In this document: in pieces, positions 8,199 through 18,476 of the stretch
How positions within the stretch are numbered: position 1 is the first letter of the stretch
Layout: each line of letters begins with the position of its first letter
From: Secundilactobacillus hailunensis
Lineage (GTDB): Bacteria > Bacillota > Bacilli > Lactobacillales > Lactobacillaceae
Length of the DNA stretch: 64,000 bases
Direction: 5' to 3'
Assembly: GCF_005405185.1 (NCBI RefSeq)
Contig: NZ_BJDO01000003.1
Coordinates: forward strand, 1 to 64,000
Notes under the pieces: model-generated
Database searches by the model: none
Seen by the model: the letters and a program-made list of their open reading frames with translations, nothing else
Told to the model about the DNA's origin: nothing
Made by a program: the position numbers and the translations under genes

Positions 8199-10142
8199 TT
8201 AGCCTTTGTAATTACTGTAATGGGCAATGTCATCCAAAACTTCGTCTCTGAACTTGTCAGCGCTCATGGTCTCACTGTTTTGTTCACCGTACTTACGAAC
8301 ACTAACAGCTTGGTCAGCCATTTCTTGATCACCAACAACTAAGGTGTATGGAATCTTGTGCGTTTGGGCATCACGAATCAAGTAGTTCATCTTTTCACCA
8401 CGGTGGTCAACTTCGGCACGAACACCAGCAGCCAGCAATTTCTTGCTGAGACTTTCAGCATATTTACCATGCTTGTTGTCACTCACTGGGATGATCTTAA
8501 CTTGCTTAGGTGCTAACCAAGTTGGGAAGGCACCCTTATAGATTTCAGTTAAGTAAGCAATGAAGCGTTCCATCGTCCCAACAATCCCACGGTGAATCAT
8601 AACTGGACGGTGGTCTTCACCATCAGCACCAACGTACTTCAGGTCGAAGCGTTCTGGCAGCATGAAGTCCAATTGAATGGTTGACATGGTTTCATCATTA
8701 CCCAAAGCCGTCTTAGTTTGGATATCCAGCTTAGGACCATAGAAGGCAGCTTCACCTTCAGCTTCGTAGTAGTCCAGGCCAAGGTCATCCATGGCACCCT
8801 TCAGCATGGTTTGGCTACGGTTCCACATTTCGTCATCATCGAAGTACTTTTCAGTGTTCTCAGGGTCACGGTATGAAAGTCGGAAGCTGTAATCATTGAT
8901 GTTGAAGTCCTTGTAAACGTCCATGATTAAACGCAGGATCTTCTTGAATTCGTCTTGGACTTGATCCAAGGCAACGAAGGTGTGGCCATCGTTCAAGGTC
9001 ATTTCACGAACCCGTTGCAAACCGGATAAGGCACCAGACTTTTCGTAACGATGCATCATCCCAAGTTCAGCAATCCGTAGTGGTAATTCACGGTATGAAC
9101 GGATGTGGTGGTTGTAAATTTGAATATGGCTTGGGCAGTTCATAGGACGCAGTTCAAGCATTTCGCCATCACCCATGTCCATTGGTGGGAACATATCTTC
9201 ACGATAATGTGCCCAGTGACCAGAAGTCTTGTACAGATCAAGGTTAGCAAGCACTGGAGTGTAAACGTGCTTGTAGCCATCGGCAACTTCCTTATCGATA
9301 ATGTAACGTTCGATAGTCCGACGAATGGTAGCACCGTTTGGCATCCAGTATGGTAAGCCGGCACCGACTTTAGGATCAACGAAGAACAGGTCCAGATCGT
9401 TACCAATAACACGGTGGTCATGTTCACGAGCTTCTTGACGGGCTTGTAGATCAGCATCAAGATCAGCTTGCTTGTAGAATGCGGTCCCGTAGATCCGTTG
9501 GAGCATTGGGTTGGATGACTTACCTTCAAAGTAAGCACCGGCAACGGATAATAGACGGAAGAACTTGATGTCGCCAGTATTGTCGAAACTAACACCGCTA
9601 GCTAAGACGGAAACACCATCGATTTCGTAAAATGGAAATTCAGTCTTGTCACTGTCTTCAACCAGCTTAGCTTCGTATGAAGTGCCTTCGAGTTTCTTCA
9701 AGGCATCTGCCTTGCTCAAGACCACGTGCTTGATAGCTAATTTTTGATTAATGAAAGCTTGGACTTTGTCAGTAACGGCAGGTAATGAATCAACACTGAC
9801 CTGACCATCCTGCTTATCAGTATCCACGTAAAAGCCGTCTGCATCGCCGACTTCTGAACCAAACTGAATCTCAGGGAAGGTTTCCTTCAAAGCAACCTTA
9901 GTGAGCAAGGCAACGGATTGACGTAAAACTGCCAAACCATCTGCGCTGTCCTTCGTCACGATTTCAATCTTGCCATCGCGCTTCAAAGGAGCGTTTAAAT
10001 CGATCAATTGGCCATCTAACTTACCGGCAACCGCCTTTTTAGCTAAACTGATAGCGATTGACTGTGCCACATCTTTAGTGGTTGCATCGGCATCAAACTG
10101 TCGTTGCTTGCCATCTGGGAACTGTAACGTAATATCTGCCAT
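8199..10142 (-). CDS. thrS: Threonine--tRNA ligase
   Basis: A full-length ThrRS (647 aa) with the N-terminal TGS domain ([11 protein letters not shown] near 50), the editing domain, and a class II core. Zinc ligands are visible in NCPSHIQ (Cys), [10 protein letters not shown] (motif 2, His) and [14 protein letters not shown] (motif 3, His). A C-terminal anticodon-binding domain ends the protein. The start ATG lies 9 nt after AAGGAG. A T-box leader precedes it, so it is induced when tRNA-Thr is uncharged. Confidence 0.98.
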   Translation of the reverse strand: MADITLQFPDGKQRQFDADATTKDVAQSIAISLAKKAVAGKLDGQLIDLNAPLKRDGKIEIVTKDSADGLAVLRQSVALLTKVALKETFPEIQFGSEVGDADGFYVDTDKQDGQVSVDSLPAVTDKVQAFINQKLAIKHVVLSKADALKKLEGTSYEAKLVEDSDKTEFPFYEIDGVSVLASGVSFDNTGDIKFFRLLSVAGAYFEGKSSNPMLQRIYGTAFYKQADLDADLQARQEAREHDHRVIGNDLDLFFVDPKVGAGLPYWMPNGATIRRTIERYIIDKEVADGYKHVYTPVLANLDLYKTSGHWAHYREDMFPPMDMGDGEMLELRPMNCPSHIQIYNHHIRSYRELPLRIAELGMMHRYEKSGALSGLQRVREMTLNDGHTFVALDQVQDEFKKILRLIMDVYKDFNINDYSFRLSYRDPENTEKYFDDDEMWNRSQTMLKGAMDDLGLDYYEAEGEAAFYGPKLDIQTKTALGNDETMSTIQLDFMLPERFDLKYVGADGEDHRPVMIHRGIVGTMERFIAYLTEIYKGAFPTWLAPKQVKIIPVSDNKHGKYAESLSKKLLAAGVRAEVDHRGEKMNYLIRDAQTHKIPYTLVVGDQEMADQAVSVRKYGEQNSETMSADKFRDEVLDDIAHYSNYKG

Positions 10143-10199
10143 TCTACTCTTCTCCTTTTATCTACTTGCTTCAAATGTTGAAAACCACCGAACCCGTGA

Positions 10200-10440
10200 A
10201 ACTAAAAAATCCCGGTATGCACATTACTGTACATACCGGGACGTCTCTACGCGGTTCCACCCGAAATTCATCTGATCCATACTGCGAACCAAACCTTCAT
10301 TCAGTGATAACGGGACAGCCGATGCGGTATTTCCACCGCACATTCGAGAAAGTGGTAACTTAGAATCGCTCACAAAGCACTTCCAGAAGTGGTGCTTCTC
10401 TCTTGGAGAGTTCAGCTAAATCTTGTCTTTCAAACATTTA
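10200..10440 (-). promoter_or_regulatory. T-box leader of thrS
   Basis: The minus strand carries the canonical antiterminator bulge sequence GGGTGGAACCGCG (10249-10263 region). It is followed by a strong terminator stem (CCCGGTATG ... CATACCGGG) and a T run at 10204-10243. Stem-rich RNA upstream holds an ACC codon (10354-10356) in GTTACCACT that could be the Thr specifier, but I have not proven its register. Confidence 0.93.
10204..10243 (-). terminator. T-box attenuator of thrS
   Basis: The stem CCCGGTATG / CATACCGGG with TTTTTT after it on the minus strand is the terminator alternative to the T-box antiterminator. Confidence 0.88.
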
Positions 10441-10469
10441 AAATTTCTTTGAATTTGCTTACAATTCAC

Positions 10470-10498
10470 ATTAAACCACTTTGAAAAATAAGTGTCAA
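10470..10498 (-). promoter_or_regulatory. Sigma-A promoter of thrS
   Basis: TTGACA (10493-10498) and TTTAAT (10470-10475) on the minus strand are 17 nt apart. The -35 lies only 2 nt past the dnaI stop codon, and no dnaI terminator is visible between them. Confidence 0.88.
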
Positions 10499-10500
10499 CT

Positions 10501-11427
10501 CTATTTTTGCCGACGGTTTTCACCAATCATTTCAATTTCCTGCGATAAGAAGCGAATGCGTTCCATCAGCCGTTTGGCTTTTAAAGGCTCCACGTCACCC
10601 TTTTGCGTCTCAGCGAGGTGTTCTGTTTCTAACTGTTTCATTGAAAAATTCGATGAAAAGAAAGTTGGTAATTCGTTTTGCATCCGGTATTCCAAAATGA
10701 CCCCTAAAATATCGTCACGGACCCAAGCGGACATCGCGTCAGCGCCAATATCATCGATCATCAGAATCTGCGCCTGCTTAACATCATCCAACCGGCCAGC
10801 AACCTGATTGCTGGCAATAGCATTCTTCATTTCAACCGCAAAACTGGGGAAATGCACCAGCGTGGTCTTGATGCCCATATCGGCCAGCTGATTAGCTATG
10901 GCCCCCAGCAAATAAGTTTTACCGACCCCAAAACTGCCGTACAGATAAAGTCCCTGATGGAAGTGTTTTTGATCCTTCGAATAAGCTTCAATAAAGGCCA
11001 CCGCTGCCTGTAAGGCCTGCGTCCGGTCCGCATCGTTAATGAAATCATCAAACGTGGCGTTTTTGACCAGCTTAGGCATCATGATGGCATTAACTCGACG
11101 CTTCAAAGCCGCCTGCTTTAACTTGTCTTTTTGCTCATCCGTGGGTTGATAAGAAACTTCAACCAGGTGGTCACTTAAGACTAATTTGGGTTCATAACCG
11201 GGCGCAAACGTGGTCTCTCCCGCAGCCAGCTTATTGCGCTCGTTAACGTATTCATAAAGCTTAGCTGACGAGCGGTCGATCTGTTCCGCATTCAACTGAT
11301 CAGCATGCTGCTTTAAAAACGCCTGCACGTCAGCATCCTGATATACGGTATTCATCAATTTCTGGTAATTAGCATTGAGCTGGTGTTGATCCATGTAACG
11401 TTTCATCGACTCACTAATATTTTCCAC
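10501..11427 (-). CDS. dnaI: Primosomal protein DnaI (helicase loader)
   Basis: A 308-residue AAA+ ATPase that loads the replicative helicase DnaC. The N-terminal helicase-binding region is followed by Walker A GSFGVGKTYL near 170 and Walker B ILMIDDIGAD near 230, with a sensor region SSNFS. It follows dnaB directly. The final codons run to 2 nt from the thrS promoter. Confidence 0.95.
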   Translation of the reverse strand: MENISESMKRYMDQHQLNANYQKLMNTVYQDADVQAFLKQHADQLNAEQIDRSSAKLYEYVNERNKLAAGETTFAPGYEPKLVLSDHLVEVSYQPTDEQKDKLKQAALKRRVNAIMMPKLVKNATFDDFINDADRTQALQAAVAFIEAYSKDQKHFHQGLYLYGSFGVGKTYLLGAIANQLADMGIKTTLVHFPSFAVEMKNAIASNQVAGRLDDVKQAQILMIDDIGADAMSAWVRDDILGVILEYRMQNELPTFFSSNFSMKQLETEHLAETQKGDVEPLKAKRLMERIRFLSQEIEMIGENRRQK

Positions 11428-11429
11428 TG

Positions 11430-12809
11430 CTAGTCACCTCCATTTCGCAGTTTTTTGAGTTTATCCAGCTGCGCGTTAAATTGTTCTTTGTCAGACTGGG
11501 TCAACGGCTTTTTAGTGGTTGGCTGATAGTCGTTCTTGGCCCAATCCGGCAAGGTTTCTTTGATATTTTTCTGATTGTTTCGACGCCGGCCGGTTTTCGG
11601 TTTATCCCGGTCCGCCTTGAACTTGCGGATACTAGCGAGCGCATCCTCTGGTGTCTTAACACCGTCTTGTGCCCAGCGGTTAGCAATCGTATCCGTCAGT
11701 CGCTGCGTAATCGTAGCGTTATTTAAATCAATCAGCACTTCGTAAATTAAAATGTTGATTACCGGGCTAGAAAAAATTTGCTTGCTGGCAATTTGTTCAA
11801 CGATCCGCTGTTCACCACTGGCAACGTAGCCGCCCTGCTGTTGCCTAATCTGCGCTAAAAAGGCCATCGGTTCGTACTGCTTAGCAGCGGCGATCAAGGC
11901 TGTCTCCTCTTGGCTTTCACTCGCCTTTTTAGCAGTGACCGTCTTTTGCGGTGCCACTACCGGCGTCGTTTCGCTCTGATAGGCTGCTGCAACCGTTCGC
12001 TTGAACTGCGTTGCATCCAGTTTATTGGTCGCTAAATTAGTGGCATCACCAATATAGCGCGCCATCTCAGTTTCATCGATGCCGTACAGCAGGTGTTCAT
12101 TGATAATCAGCTGGCGGTACTGCTGCAGATCGCTTAAATCAATGTAAGATCGTTTAAGCAGCTCAGCTAATAACCCAAAATCAAAGTCGGGCGCAGTGGG
12201 CTGTTCAGGTTCAACAGCCGTTTGACCCTGATCAAAAGCCGCCTTAGTGGCTTCAATCAGCTTCGGTGGTGTGGCAATCAGTCGATGATCTAACGAAAAA
12301 ACGTCTAAAAACGATTTCGAGATCTCATGCCACTTATCCCGTTTCAGCTGACGTGGCAAAAAAGCCTGCCGCAGACGTTCAAATTGCCGTTCACCGACGA
12401 CTTCTAATAGCAGCAGGCTTAACAGATCATCCTTGAAAAACATCTCACCGCTAACCGGTTGCTGCAGTTCGTAGATCAACTCCGGCATGCGGTCTGGCTG
12501 ATTTTCGTACGTGCGTAACAGACTGGCAGCTTCTAGCCGCTGACGGGCCGATTCAAGGGCCGACATGCTGATATTTAGCAGTGCCAAGAGGTCCGTATGG
12601 GTGACCTCGACTTTTAAATCAGCCGTCAAAGCGACCTGGCGCCACATCACGGTTGCCAGGCTATAGGCTGACACGCCTAAAATTGGCTGATAGAGGAGGT
12701 CTAACACTCGCCGGCGTTCATCTTGAAGCCGTGTCGTGGCCACAATGGCAACCGTTGTTTTTGGCATGAGTGGTTGTTTTGACTCCACCATGATTATGCC
12801 CCGTTTCAT
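11430..12809 (-). CDS. dnaB: Replication initiation and membrane attachment protein DnaB
   Basis: A Firmicutes-type DnaB (459 aa), which acts with DnaD and DnaI in helicase loading at oriC and at stalled forks. Both DnaB/DnaD-like regions are present: an N-terminal winged helix with [19 protein letters not shown] and a C-terminal YxxxIxxxW-like segment ending [10 protein letters not shown]. The ORF starts ATG at 12809 and overlaps the nrdR stop (ATGA). ATG at 12791 with a GGGG upstream is an equally possible start, giving 453 aa. The C-terminus is basic and disordered. Confidence 0.92.
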   Translation of the reverse strand: MKRGIIMVESKQPLMPKTTVAIVATTRLQDERRRVLDLLYQPILGVSAYSLATVMWRQVALTADLKVEVTHTDLLALLNISMSALESARQRLEAASLLRTYENQPDRMPELIYELQQPVSGEMFFKDDLLSLLLLEVVGERQFERLRQAFLPRQLKRDKWHEISKSFLDVFSLDHRLIATPPKLIEATKAAFDQGQTAVEPEQPTAPDFDFGLLAELLKRSYIDLSDLQQYRQLIINEHLLYGIDETEMARYIGDATNLATNKLDATQFKRTVAAAYQSETTPVVAPQKTVTAKKASESQEETALIAAAKQYEPMAFLAQIRQQQGGYVASGEQRIVEQIASKQIFSSPVINILIYEVLIDLNNATITQRLTDTIANRWAQDGVKTPEDALASIRKFKADRDKPKTGRRRNNQKNIKETLPDWAKNDYQPTTKKPLTQSDKEQFNAQLDKLKKLRNGGD

Positions 12810-13312
12810 TTCGACTTGTCTGATTTATCGGATTTATCAGAAGAAGCTCCTTTTTGCTTATCCTTTTTCATCACATCTTTGAGTTCTTCTAGGAAGACAC
12901 TCATATCCTTGAACTGACGGTAAACACTCGCAAAACGGATGTAGGAAATCTCATCGATATCTGCTAGCCGTTTCATGACGTATTCACCGATCAATTGACT
13001 GGAAACTTCATTTTCACCCAGCGCACGGACTTCGTTTTCAACTTCGTCCACCAGCTTAGTCATAACATCCATGCCCACTGGCCGTTTTTCCGCTGAGCGA
13101 ATAATGCCCCGTAAGATCTTCTCACGATTAAATTCTTCACGGGTCCCATTTTTTTTAATCACTAATAATGGTGTGGCTTCGATGCGTTCAAAGGTCGTGA
13201 AGCGAAAGCCGCAGTTTTCGCATTCACGGCGCCGTCTGATCACTCGACCTTCATCCGTTGGCCGAGAATCAACGACCCGTGACCCATTATGGTGACAGTG
13301 TGGACAGTGCAT
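12806..13312 (-). CDS. nrdR: Transcriptional repressor NrdR
   Basis: A 168-residue repressor of ribonucleotide reductase genes. The N-terminal zinc ribbon [18 protein letters not shown] ... [15 protein letters not shown] is intact and is followed by the ATP-cone ([17 protein letters not shown]). The last residues are a triplicated SDK tail from an imperfect 9-nt repeat, beyond the usual length of about 150 aa. Its place between coaE and dnaB is conserved. Confidence 0.96.
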   Translation of the reverse strand: MHCPHCHHNGSRVVDSRPTDEGRVIRRRRECENCGFRFTTFERIEATPLLVIKKNGTREEFNREKILRGIIRSAEKRPVGMDVMTKLVDEVENEVRALGENEVSSQLIGEYVMKRLADIDEISYIRFASVYRQFKDMSVFLEELKDVMKKDKQKGASSDKSDKSDKSK

Positions 13313-13323
13313 AGTCTCACCCC

Positions 13324-14805
13324 TTATTCTTTATCCTTCAATTTAGTTTTTTTAGTTTCAATTAATGAGCCGAAACCGGCTTCATTCAGCCATCTTACCA
13401 CTTGCGCTTTCGTTTTATCAACCGCGTGGCTGTTATCGATCACCACATCGGCCCGATTGACCTTTTCAGCCAATGGTAACTGCGAGTTGATCCGTGCCAA
13501 AGCGTCTTTTTTAGACAATTGGTTCCGTGCCATCAAGCGCTTCAACTGCAGCTGTTCTGGAATGGTAACGACCATGATCTCGTTGACGCCAGAAGCGCCG
13601 TGCGCCTCAAATAGCGTGGGGGCGTCATACACGACCAGCGGTACTTTGCGCCGGCGATAGCCCTGTAATTTACGGACAACTGCCGTCTTGATCAATGGCC
13701 CCATAATTTCATTCAACTGGATCAAAGCTTTCGGCTGACTAAACACCAGAGTGCCTAGTGCATGCCGGTCTAACGTGCCATCTGGTTGGATCATCTGCCA
13801 GCCAAAGGTACTTTGAATGGCTTTTAGCCCCTTAGTCCCCGGTTCAACCACCTTACGAGAAACGAGATCCGCGTCAATGATCGGTACCCCGTATTCCTTG
13901 AAGAGGTCGCTAACGGCTGATTTACCCGTTGCAATCCCGCCAGTCAGGCCAAGAACCATCGTCTCACTAGGATGTTCACGTAATACCTGACAGTCTGGAC
14001 AAAAATGAGTACCCCGTTGAGCCACCTTGATTTTTTCAATCGGGGTGCCGCAACGAAAACACGGTTCACCTTTACGCCCATAGACCTTTAAATGATTTTG
14101 AAATTCACCGGCTTCACCATAGGCGGTTGAAAACGAGTGTACAGTCGTTCCGTGACCAGCGATTGCCCGGTCAATTTCCGCGATGATATTTTGCCGTAGC
14201 TGCCGAATTTGAAATTCAGGGATCGTGTTAGCCGGCTGTTCCGGATAAATGCGGCTTAACCACAGCGTTTCATCTACGTAAATGTTGCCTAGACCAGCAA
14301 TGTTACTTTGATCCAGTAAGAAGGGCTTAATCGCCTTTTTGCTTTTACCAAAAATCTGCTTCATGTAGTCCACTGTCAACGTTTCTGCCGTTGGCTCCGG
14401 CCCCATTTTCTTTAGACCAGGGACTAATTGTGTCTCCTCACCCGTCTTTAACAGGTGCATCCGGCCGAATTTACGGGTATCGGTGTACCGCAGATCACGG
14501 TCATCATCAAGATGGAACACCACGTGAGTATGCTTCGTGATGGGGTTGCCAGCCGGCTGCACATCATATTTACCTTCCATTCGCAAATGTGACACCATGG
14601 TCAGTTCATCATTGAAGCGAAATAAGAGATACTTTCCCCGCCGGTCGATGCGTTCAATCGTTTTGCCAGCGAGCAGTTTTTTAAATCGATCAGCCTCAGG
14701 TGAGACCATTTTTTCATAATAGACATCCACGGTCGAAATTTTAGCGTGGCCCACTAGTCGTGTTAACCCCCGTCGAACCGTTTCAACCTCTGGTAATTCT
14801 GGCAT
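13324..14805 (-). CDS. mutM-coaE: Fused formamidopyrimidine-DNA glycosylase / dephospho-CoA kinase
   Basis: One uninterrupted frame of 493 aa encodes two enzymes. Residues 1 to about 282 are MutM, which removes oxidised purines. They include catalytic Pro1 in MPELPEVE, the helix-two-turn-helix ([12 protein letters not shown]) and a complete zinc finger (CFRCG ... CPDC). Residues 283-493 are CoaE, which phosphorylates dephospho-CoA, with the P-loop [11 protein letters not shown] and the [15 protein letters not shown] lid segment. The junction is [12 protein letters not shown]. The ATG at 13959 is the expected free-standing coaE start, and it has only a weak SD. TAG and TGA stops occur at the junction but one base out of frame. 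The MutM start at 14805 is set by AAGGAAG 8 nt upstream. It is either a true fusion or a one-base indel that removed the mutM stop. Confidence 0.92.
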   Translation of the reverse strand: MPELPEVETVRRGLTRLVGHAKISTVDVYYEKMVSPEADRFKKLLAGKTIERIDRRGKYLLFRFNDELTMVSHLRMEGKYDVQPAGNPITKHTHVVFHLDDDRDLRYTDTRKFGRMHLLKTGEETQLVPGLKKMGPEPTAETLTVDYMKQIFGKSKKAIKPFLLDQSNIAGLGNIYVDETLWLSRIYPEQPANTIPEFQIRQLRQNIIAEIDRAIAGHGTTVHSFSTAYGEAGEFQNHLKVYGRKGEPCFRCGTPIEKIKVAQRGTHFCPDCQVLREHPSETMVLGLTGGIATGKSAVSDLFKEYGVPIIDADLVSRKVVEPGTKGLKAIQSTFGWQMIQPDGTLDRHALGTLVFSQPKALIQLNEIMGPLIKTAVVRKLQGYRRRKVPLVVYDAPTLFEAHGASGVNEIMVVTIPEQLQLKRLMARNQLSKKDALARINSQLPLAEKVNRADVVIDNSHAVDKTKAQVVRWLNEAGFGSLIETKKTKLKDKE

Positions 14806-14826
14806 CCAAGACACTTCCTTGTTTGA

Positions 14827-17487
14827 TTACTTGGCTTCATACCAAGTATTGCCGTAATGGGATTCCACTTTTAATGGAATTTCCAGTTTGACAGCTGAAT
14901 CCATGATACTTGGGACTAATTTTTCCAGTGTGGGGATCTCCTCGGCAGGTGCTTCAAAGATCAGCTCATCGTGGACTTGCAGCAGCATGGTCGCCTGCAA
15001 GTCTTTAATCGCATCTTCCATGTTGATCATGGCAATTTTAATGATATCGGCCGCACTGCCTTGAATTGGTGTGTTCATGGCAGTCCGTTCAGCAAATGAC
15101 CGCTGGTTGAAGTTCCGCGCGTTGATATCCGGCAGATAACGACGGCGATGGGCAATCGTTTCAACGTAACCCTTGTCCTTAGCGGAAGCCACGATATTGG
15201 TCATGTATTTTTTAACGCCGGGATACTCTTCAAAATAAGTATCGATGAATTGGCGCGCCTGTTTCCGGGTGATCCCGATATTTTGCGAAAGGCCAAAATC
15301 ACTGATTCCGTATACGATTCCAAAGTTCACGGCCTTGGCCTGACGCCGCATATTCGGATCAATTTCGGCATCCGGTCCTAAATGAAAAATGCGCCGAGCA
15401 GTAGACGCGTGAATATCTTCGCCCTCTCTAAAGGCTTCCTGGAGGTTAGCGTCATGGGTAATATGTGCTAATACCCGCAGTTCAATTTGTGAATAGTCCG
15501 ACGAAAAGATCTGCCAGCCCTTGTGACTAGGGATAAACGCCTGACGAATACGCCGGCCTTCTTCGGTGCGAATCGGAATGTTTTGCAAGTTAGGATCCAC
15601 GGAAGATAGCCGCCCGGTTTGCGTTAACGTCTGCAAGTAACGGGTGTGGACCTTCTGATCGGTACTGTGAACTACTTTTAGTAATCCTTCGACGTAGGTC
15701 GACTGAATTTTAGAGATTTGCCGATACTTCAAAATATTTTCAACGATGGGTGCTTCAGCAGCCAGTTTTTCCAGTACATCCACGGAAGTTGAGTAACCGG
15801 TCTTGGTCTTTTTAATCGGTGTTAAGCCTAATTTTTCAAATAAAATGTGCTGTAGTTGCTTGGGCGAGCCAATGTTAAATTCTTCGCCAGCCTCTTGAAA
15901 AATGGTCTGCTGAGTCTGCGCTAGCAGTTCAGTAAACTCACTTTGCATGGCTGTCAACCGGTCAGTATCAACCATGATCCCCGCAATTTCCATGTGTGCT
16001 AGGACATAGGCCATCGGTAATTCTAGCTTGCGGTACAGCTCGCTTTGCTCATTATCTTCCAGCTGTTTAAAGAGTGACTTCTTCAACGCTTCAATCGTGA
16101 TCCCCTTGCGCGTTAAATGCTCAAAGAAGATTTGGTCATCATCTGGGATAGCACGTTTAGCACCCTTCCCATAGACTTCCTCATCCGATTGAATCTGATG
16201 GTAGCCATGCTGAAATGCTAAGCGGCCAAGGTCATTGCTGTTTTCGTTAGTATCCAGCAGATACGACGCTAATAAAAGGTCAAAATCAACGTGGGCTAAA
16301 TGGATTCCCAGCCGGTTTAAGCCAACGTAAGTTCGTTTGACGTCGAAAACGTCCTTTTGAACTTTGTCGCCACTTAATAGAGCCTTCAATGGCGCCTGTT
16401 TTAACAGGTCGACATCACGACTCACAAACCACTTGTCGCCTTCACCGATCACAAAGCCCGCAAAAGTTGACGTATGGTAATTAGCTTCAGGCATTTCCAG
16501 GTAAAACGACATGTGGTCGTTAAACTGGTCCAGGTCGTTTAAATGATCAGCGGTCAGCACCGTAAACTTGACGGGCTTTAATCCCAAAACATCTTCATCA
16601 CCAGAGTCTGCGTTCATTTTATTTAAAAATGACTGGAAGTTCATTTCCTGATAGAACTCAACCAGCGCATCACGCTGATCACCCTTGTAAGTCAGGTCAC
16701 TGAGCTTAATTTCAAGCGGTGCATCCCGCCGAATGGTCGCCAGGTCGCGAGATTGAAAAGCGGAATCCTTATCTTCAATCAGGTGTTCCTTCATTTTTTT
16801 AGCCGTGATTTTATCAATGTTATCGTAGACGCCATCAATGGTATCGTACTTCTTGATCAAAGAAACCGCCGTCTTAGGGCCGACACCGGTAACCCCGGGA
16901 TAGTTGTCGGAAGTATCTCCTTGCAGTCCCTTGATTTCAATAATCTGGTTAGGGTGCACGCCTAATTTTTCTTCCACGTGTTCTGGAGTATAGGTTTCAA
17001 CTTCAGTAACCCCTTTTTTAGACACTGCAACACTGGTTTTATCAGAGGTCAACTGAGTCAGATCACGATCTCCAGTGAAAATGGTCGTTTCATAACCAGC
17101 TTCTTCGGCCTGCTTTGCCATGGTTCCGATAATGTCATCGGCTTCGTAATTTTTTAATTCGTAAGATTTAATGCCGCGAGCGGTCAATAATTGACGGATC
17201 ACTGGCATCTGCTCTAAAAGTTCTGGCGGGGTCTTAGAACGACCACCCTTATAATCGGCATATTTTTTGGTCCGAAAAGTCACTTTCCCCGCATCAAACG
17301 CTACCAATGCTTCAGTGGGCTTAACTTGTTCCAGCATAATATCGAGCATCCGGTTAAAGCCAAAAATCGCATTGGTATGCAAACCGTCTGCGTTCGTGAA
17401 ACTATTCAATGACGTGTACAGCGCAAAGAAAGCTCGAAAAGCCACACTGTTGCCATCGATAAGTAATAATCGTTTTGATTCAGTCAT
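14827..17487 (-). CDS. polA: DNA polymerase I
   Basis: An 886-residue PolA with an N-terminal 5'-nuclease (LLLIDGNSVAFRAFFA; TGDRDLTQL; GVTGVGPKTA), a degenerate middle domain and a family A polymerase. The polymerase shows SDYSQIELRVLAH (motif A), RRQAKAVNFGIVYG (O-helix) and LQVHDELIFE (motif C). The 3'-5' exonuclease DxE motif is replaced by YLEMPEA, so proofreading is lost, as in other Bacilli. The start at 17487 lies 6 nt after GGAGG. It leads the polA-mutM-coaE-nrdR-dnaB-dnaI operon. Confidence 0.97.
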   Translation of the reverse strand: MTESKRLLLIDGNSVAFRAFFALYTSLNSFTNADGLHTNAIFGFNRMLDIMLEQVKPTEALVAFDAGKVTFRTKKYADYKGGRSKTPPELLEQMPVIRQLLTARGIKSYELKNYEADDIIGTMAKQAEEAGYETTIFTGDRDLTQLTSDKTSVAVSKKGVTEVETYTPEHVEEKLGVHPNQIIEIKGLQGDTSDNYPGVTGVGPKTAVSLIKKYDTIDGVYDNIDKITAKKMKEHLIEDKDSAFQSRDLATIRRDAPLEIKLSDLTYKGDQRDALVEFYQEMNFQSFLNKMNADSGDEDVLGLKPVKFTVLTADHLNDLDQFNDHMSFYLEMPEANYHTSTFAGFVIGEGDKWFVSRDVDLLKQAPLKALLSGDKVQKDVFDVKRTYVGLNRLGIHLAHVDFDLLLASYLLDTNENSNDLGRLAFQHGYHQIQSDEEVYGKGAKRAIPDDDQIFFEHLTRKGITIEALKKSLFKQLEDNEQSELYRKLELPMAYVLAHMEIAGIMVDTDRLTAMQSEFTELLAQTQQTIFQEAGEEFNIGSPKQLQHILFEKLGLTPIKKTKTGYSTSVDVLEKLAAEAPIVENILKYRQISKIQSTYVEGLLKVVHSTDQKVHTRYLQTLTQTGRLSSVDPNLQNIPIRTEEGRRIRQAFIPSHKGWQIFSSDYSQIELRVLAHITHDANLQEAFREGEDIHASTARRIFHLGPDAEIDPNMRRQAKAVNFGIVYGISDFGLSQNIGITRKQARQFIDTYFEEYPGVKKYMTNIVASAKDKGYVETIAHRRRYLPDINARNFNQRSFAERTAMNTPIQGSAADIIKIAMINMEDAIKDLQATMLLQVHDELIFEAPAEEIPTLEKLVPSIMDSAVKLEIPLKVESHYGNTWYEAK

Positions 17488-17595
17488 CGTTAGCCTCCGC
17501 AATTTGTCATAACTCTAGTTTACCAGAGAATTTAAGCAATTAAAAATCAGTTCAGCGGTAAATTAACCTGCTGTTATTCTAGTCTTCCAAATTAG

Positions 17596-17631
17596 CAAAA
17601 AAAGTAGCGCACAATGTACGCTACTTTTTTG
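17596..17631 (-). terminator. Terminator after the BI-1 family gene
   Basis: AAAAAAGTAGCG ... CGCTACTTTTTT forms a symmetrical stem with A and T tails. It separates the BI-1 gene from polA and can act in both directions. Confidence 0.88.
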
Positions 17632-17653
17632 AATGGTTCATATTTTATTCAAA

Positions 17654-18358
17654 TTAATCCCGGTCACCCATGCCGCCAAAGATCTGCAGTAACAGAATGA
17701 ACAAGTTAACAAAGTCCAAGTAAAGCTGCATGGCACCAATGATTGCCAGTCCAGTAGACGTGGTGGTGCTGCCATCACTTTGTAAGTAGATTCGCTTCAT
17801 CTTTTGACTATCTGAAGCGGTCAACGCTGTGAAAATCACTACCCCAATAATGGAGAAGACAAATGCGATCAAAGAACTCTTCAGCAAAATATTGATTAGG
17901 AAGGCAACAATCAGTGCAATCAGAGCTGCGCTTGCCTGAGCACCAACTCGAGACAAGTCGCGCTTAGTTGCGACACCATAAACTGCCATTGCAATGAAGA
18001 TCGTCGCACTAGAAACGAACGCACTGGCAATCGTTGTGCCGGTGTAGACTAACGCGTACATCGACAAAATACCACCGGTCAATAACGCGTAAACCATTAA
18101 TAACACAAAACTAACGGCTGGCCGTTTCATTGCTTGACCGCTAACTAGGAATGGAAAGACAAACCAAACAATGATTGGCACGATTCGGTATGAACCGGTA
18201 AAGAGCGACATCAAGGATGGCGTGGTGGTGACGTAAAGTGCAGCCACTGCTGACAGCAGCACAGCTACCGCCATCCACCCATACATCTTGGTTAAAAATT
18301 TGTTCAAACCAACATCCGCATTGACCACACGCCGCGGCTGTTCATCGAAATTGTTCAT
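17654..18358 (-). CDS. Bax inhibitor-1/YccA family membrane protein
   Basis: A 234-residue protein with about seven hydrophobic helices and the BI-1 signature region near the C-terminus (LYLDFVNLFILLLQIFG). Bacterial BI-1 proteins are pH-sensitive cation or calcium leak channels, and the physiological role in lactobacilli is unclear. The start is ATG at 18358, 7 nt after GGAGG, not the TTG one codon earlier. It appears monocistronic, flanked by its own promoter region and terminator. Confidence 0.9.
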   Translation of the reverse strand: MNNFDEQPRRVVNADVGLNKFLTKMYGWMAVAVLLSAVAALYVTTTPSLMSLFTGSYRIVPIIVWFVFPFLVSGQAMKRPAVSFVLLMVYALLTGGILSMYALVYTGTTIASAFVSSATIFIAMAVYGVATKRDLSRVGAQASAALIALIVAFLINILLKSSLIAFVFSIIGVVIFTALTASDSQKMKRIYLQSDGSTTTSTGLAIIGAMQLYLDFVNLFILLLQIFGGMGDRD

Positions 18359-18476
18359 CAAGGTTCCTCCTTCTATTATTCTTATTAACGATACATTCTA
18401 ACAATCTTAGAATAAAAAGCAATGAAAAACGATTGTCTGGGTTAGAAATAGATTATCCTTTAGAAAATATTAAGCT

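Noticed and set aside
14827-17487. Missing proofreading motif in DNA polymerase I as damage
   Set aside because: Loss of the 3'-5' exonuclease residues is normal for PolA of Bacilli.
17654-18358. BI-1 protein as a possible stress-resistance cassette
   Set aside because: It is an ordinary single-copy membrane protein in lactobacilli, and nothing around it points to a cassette.
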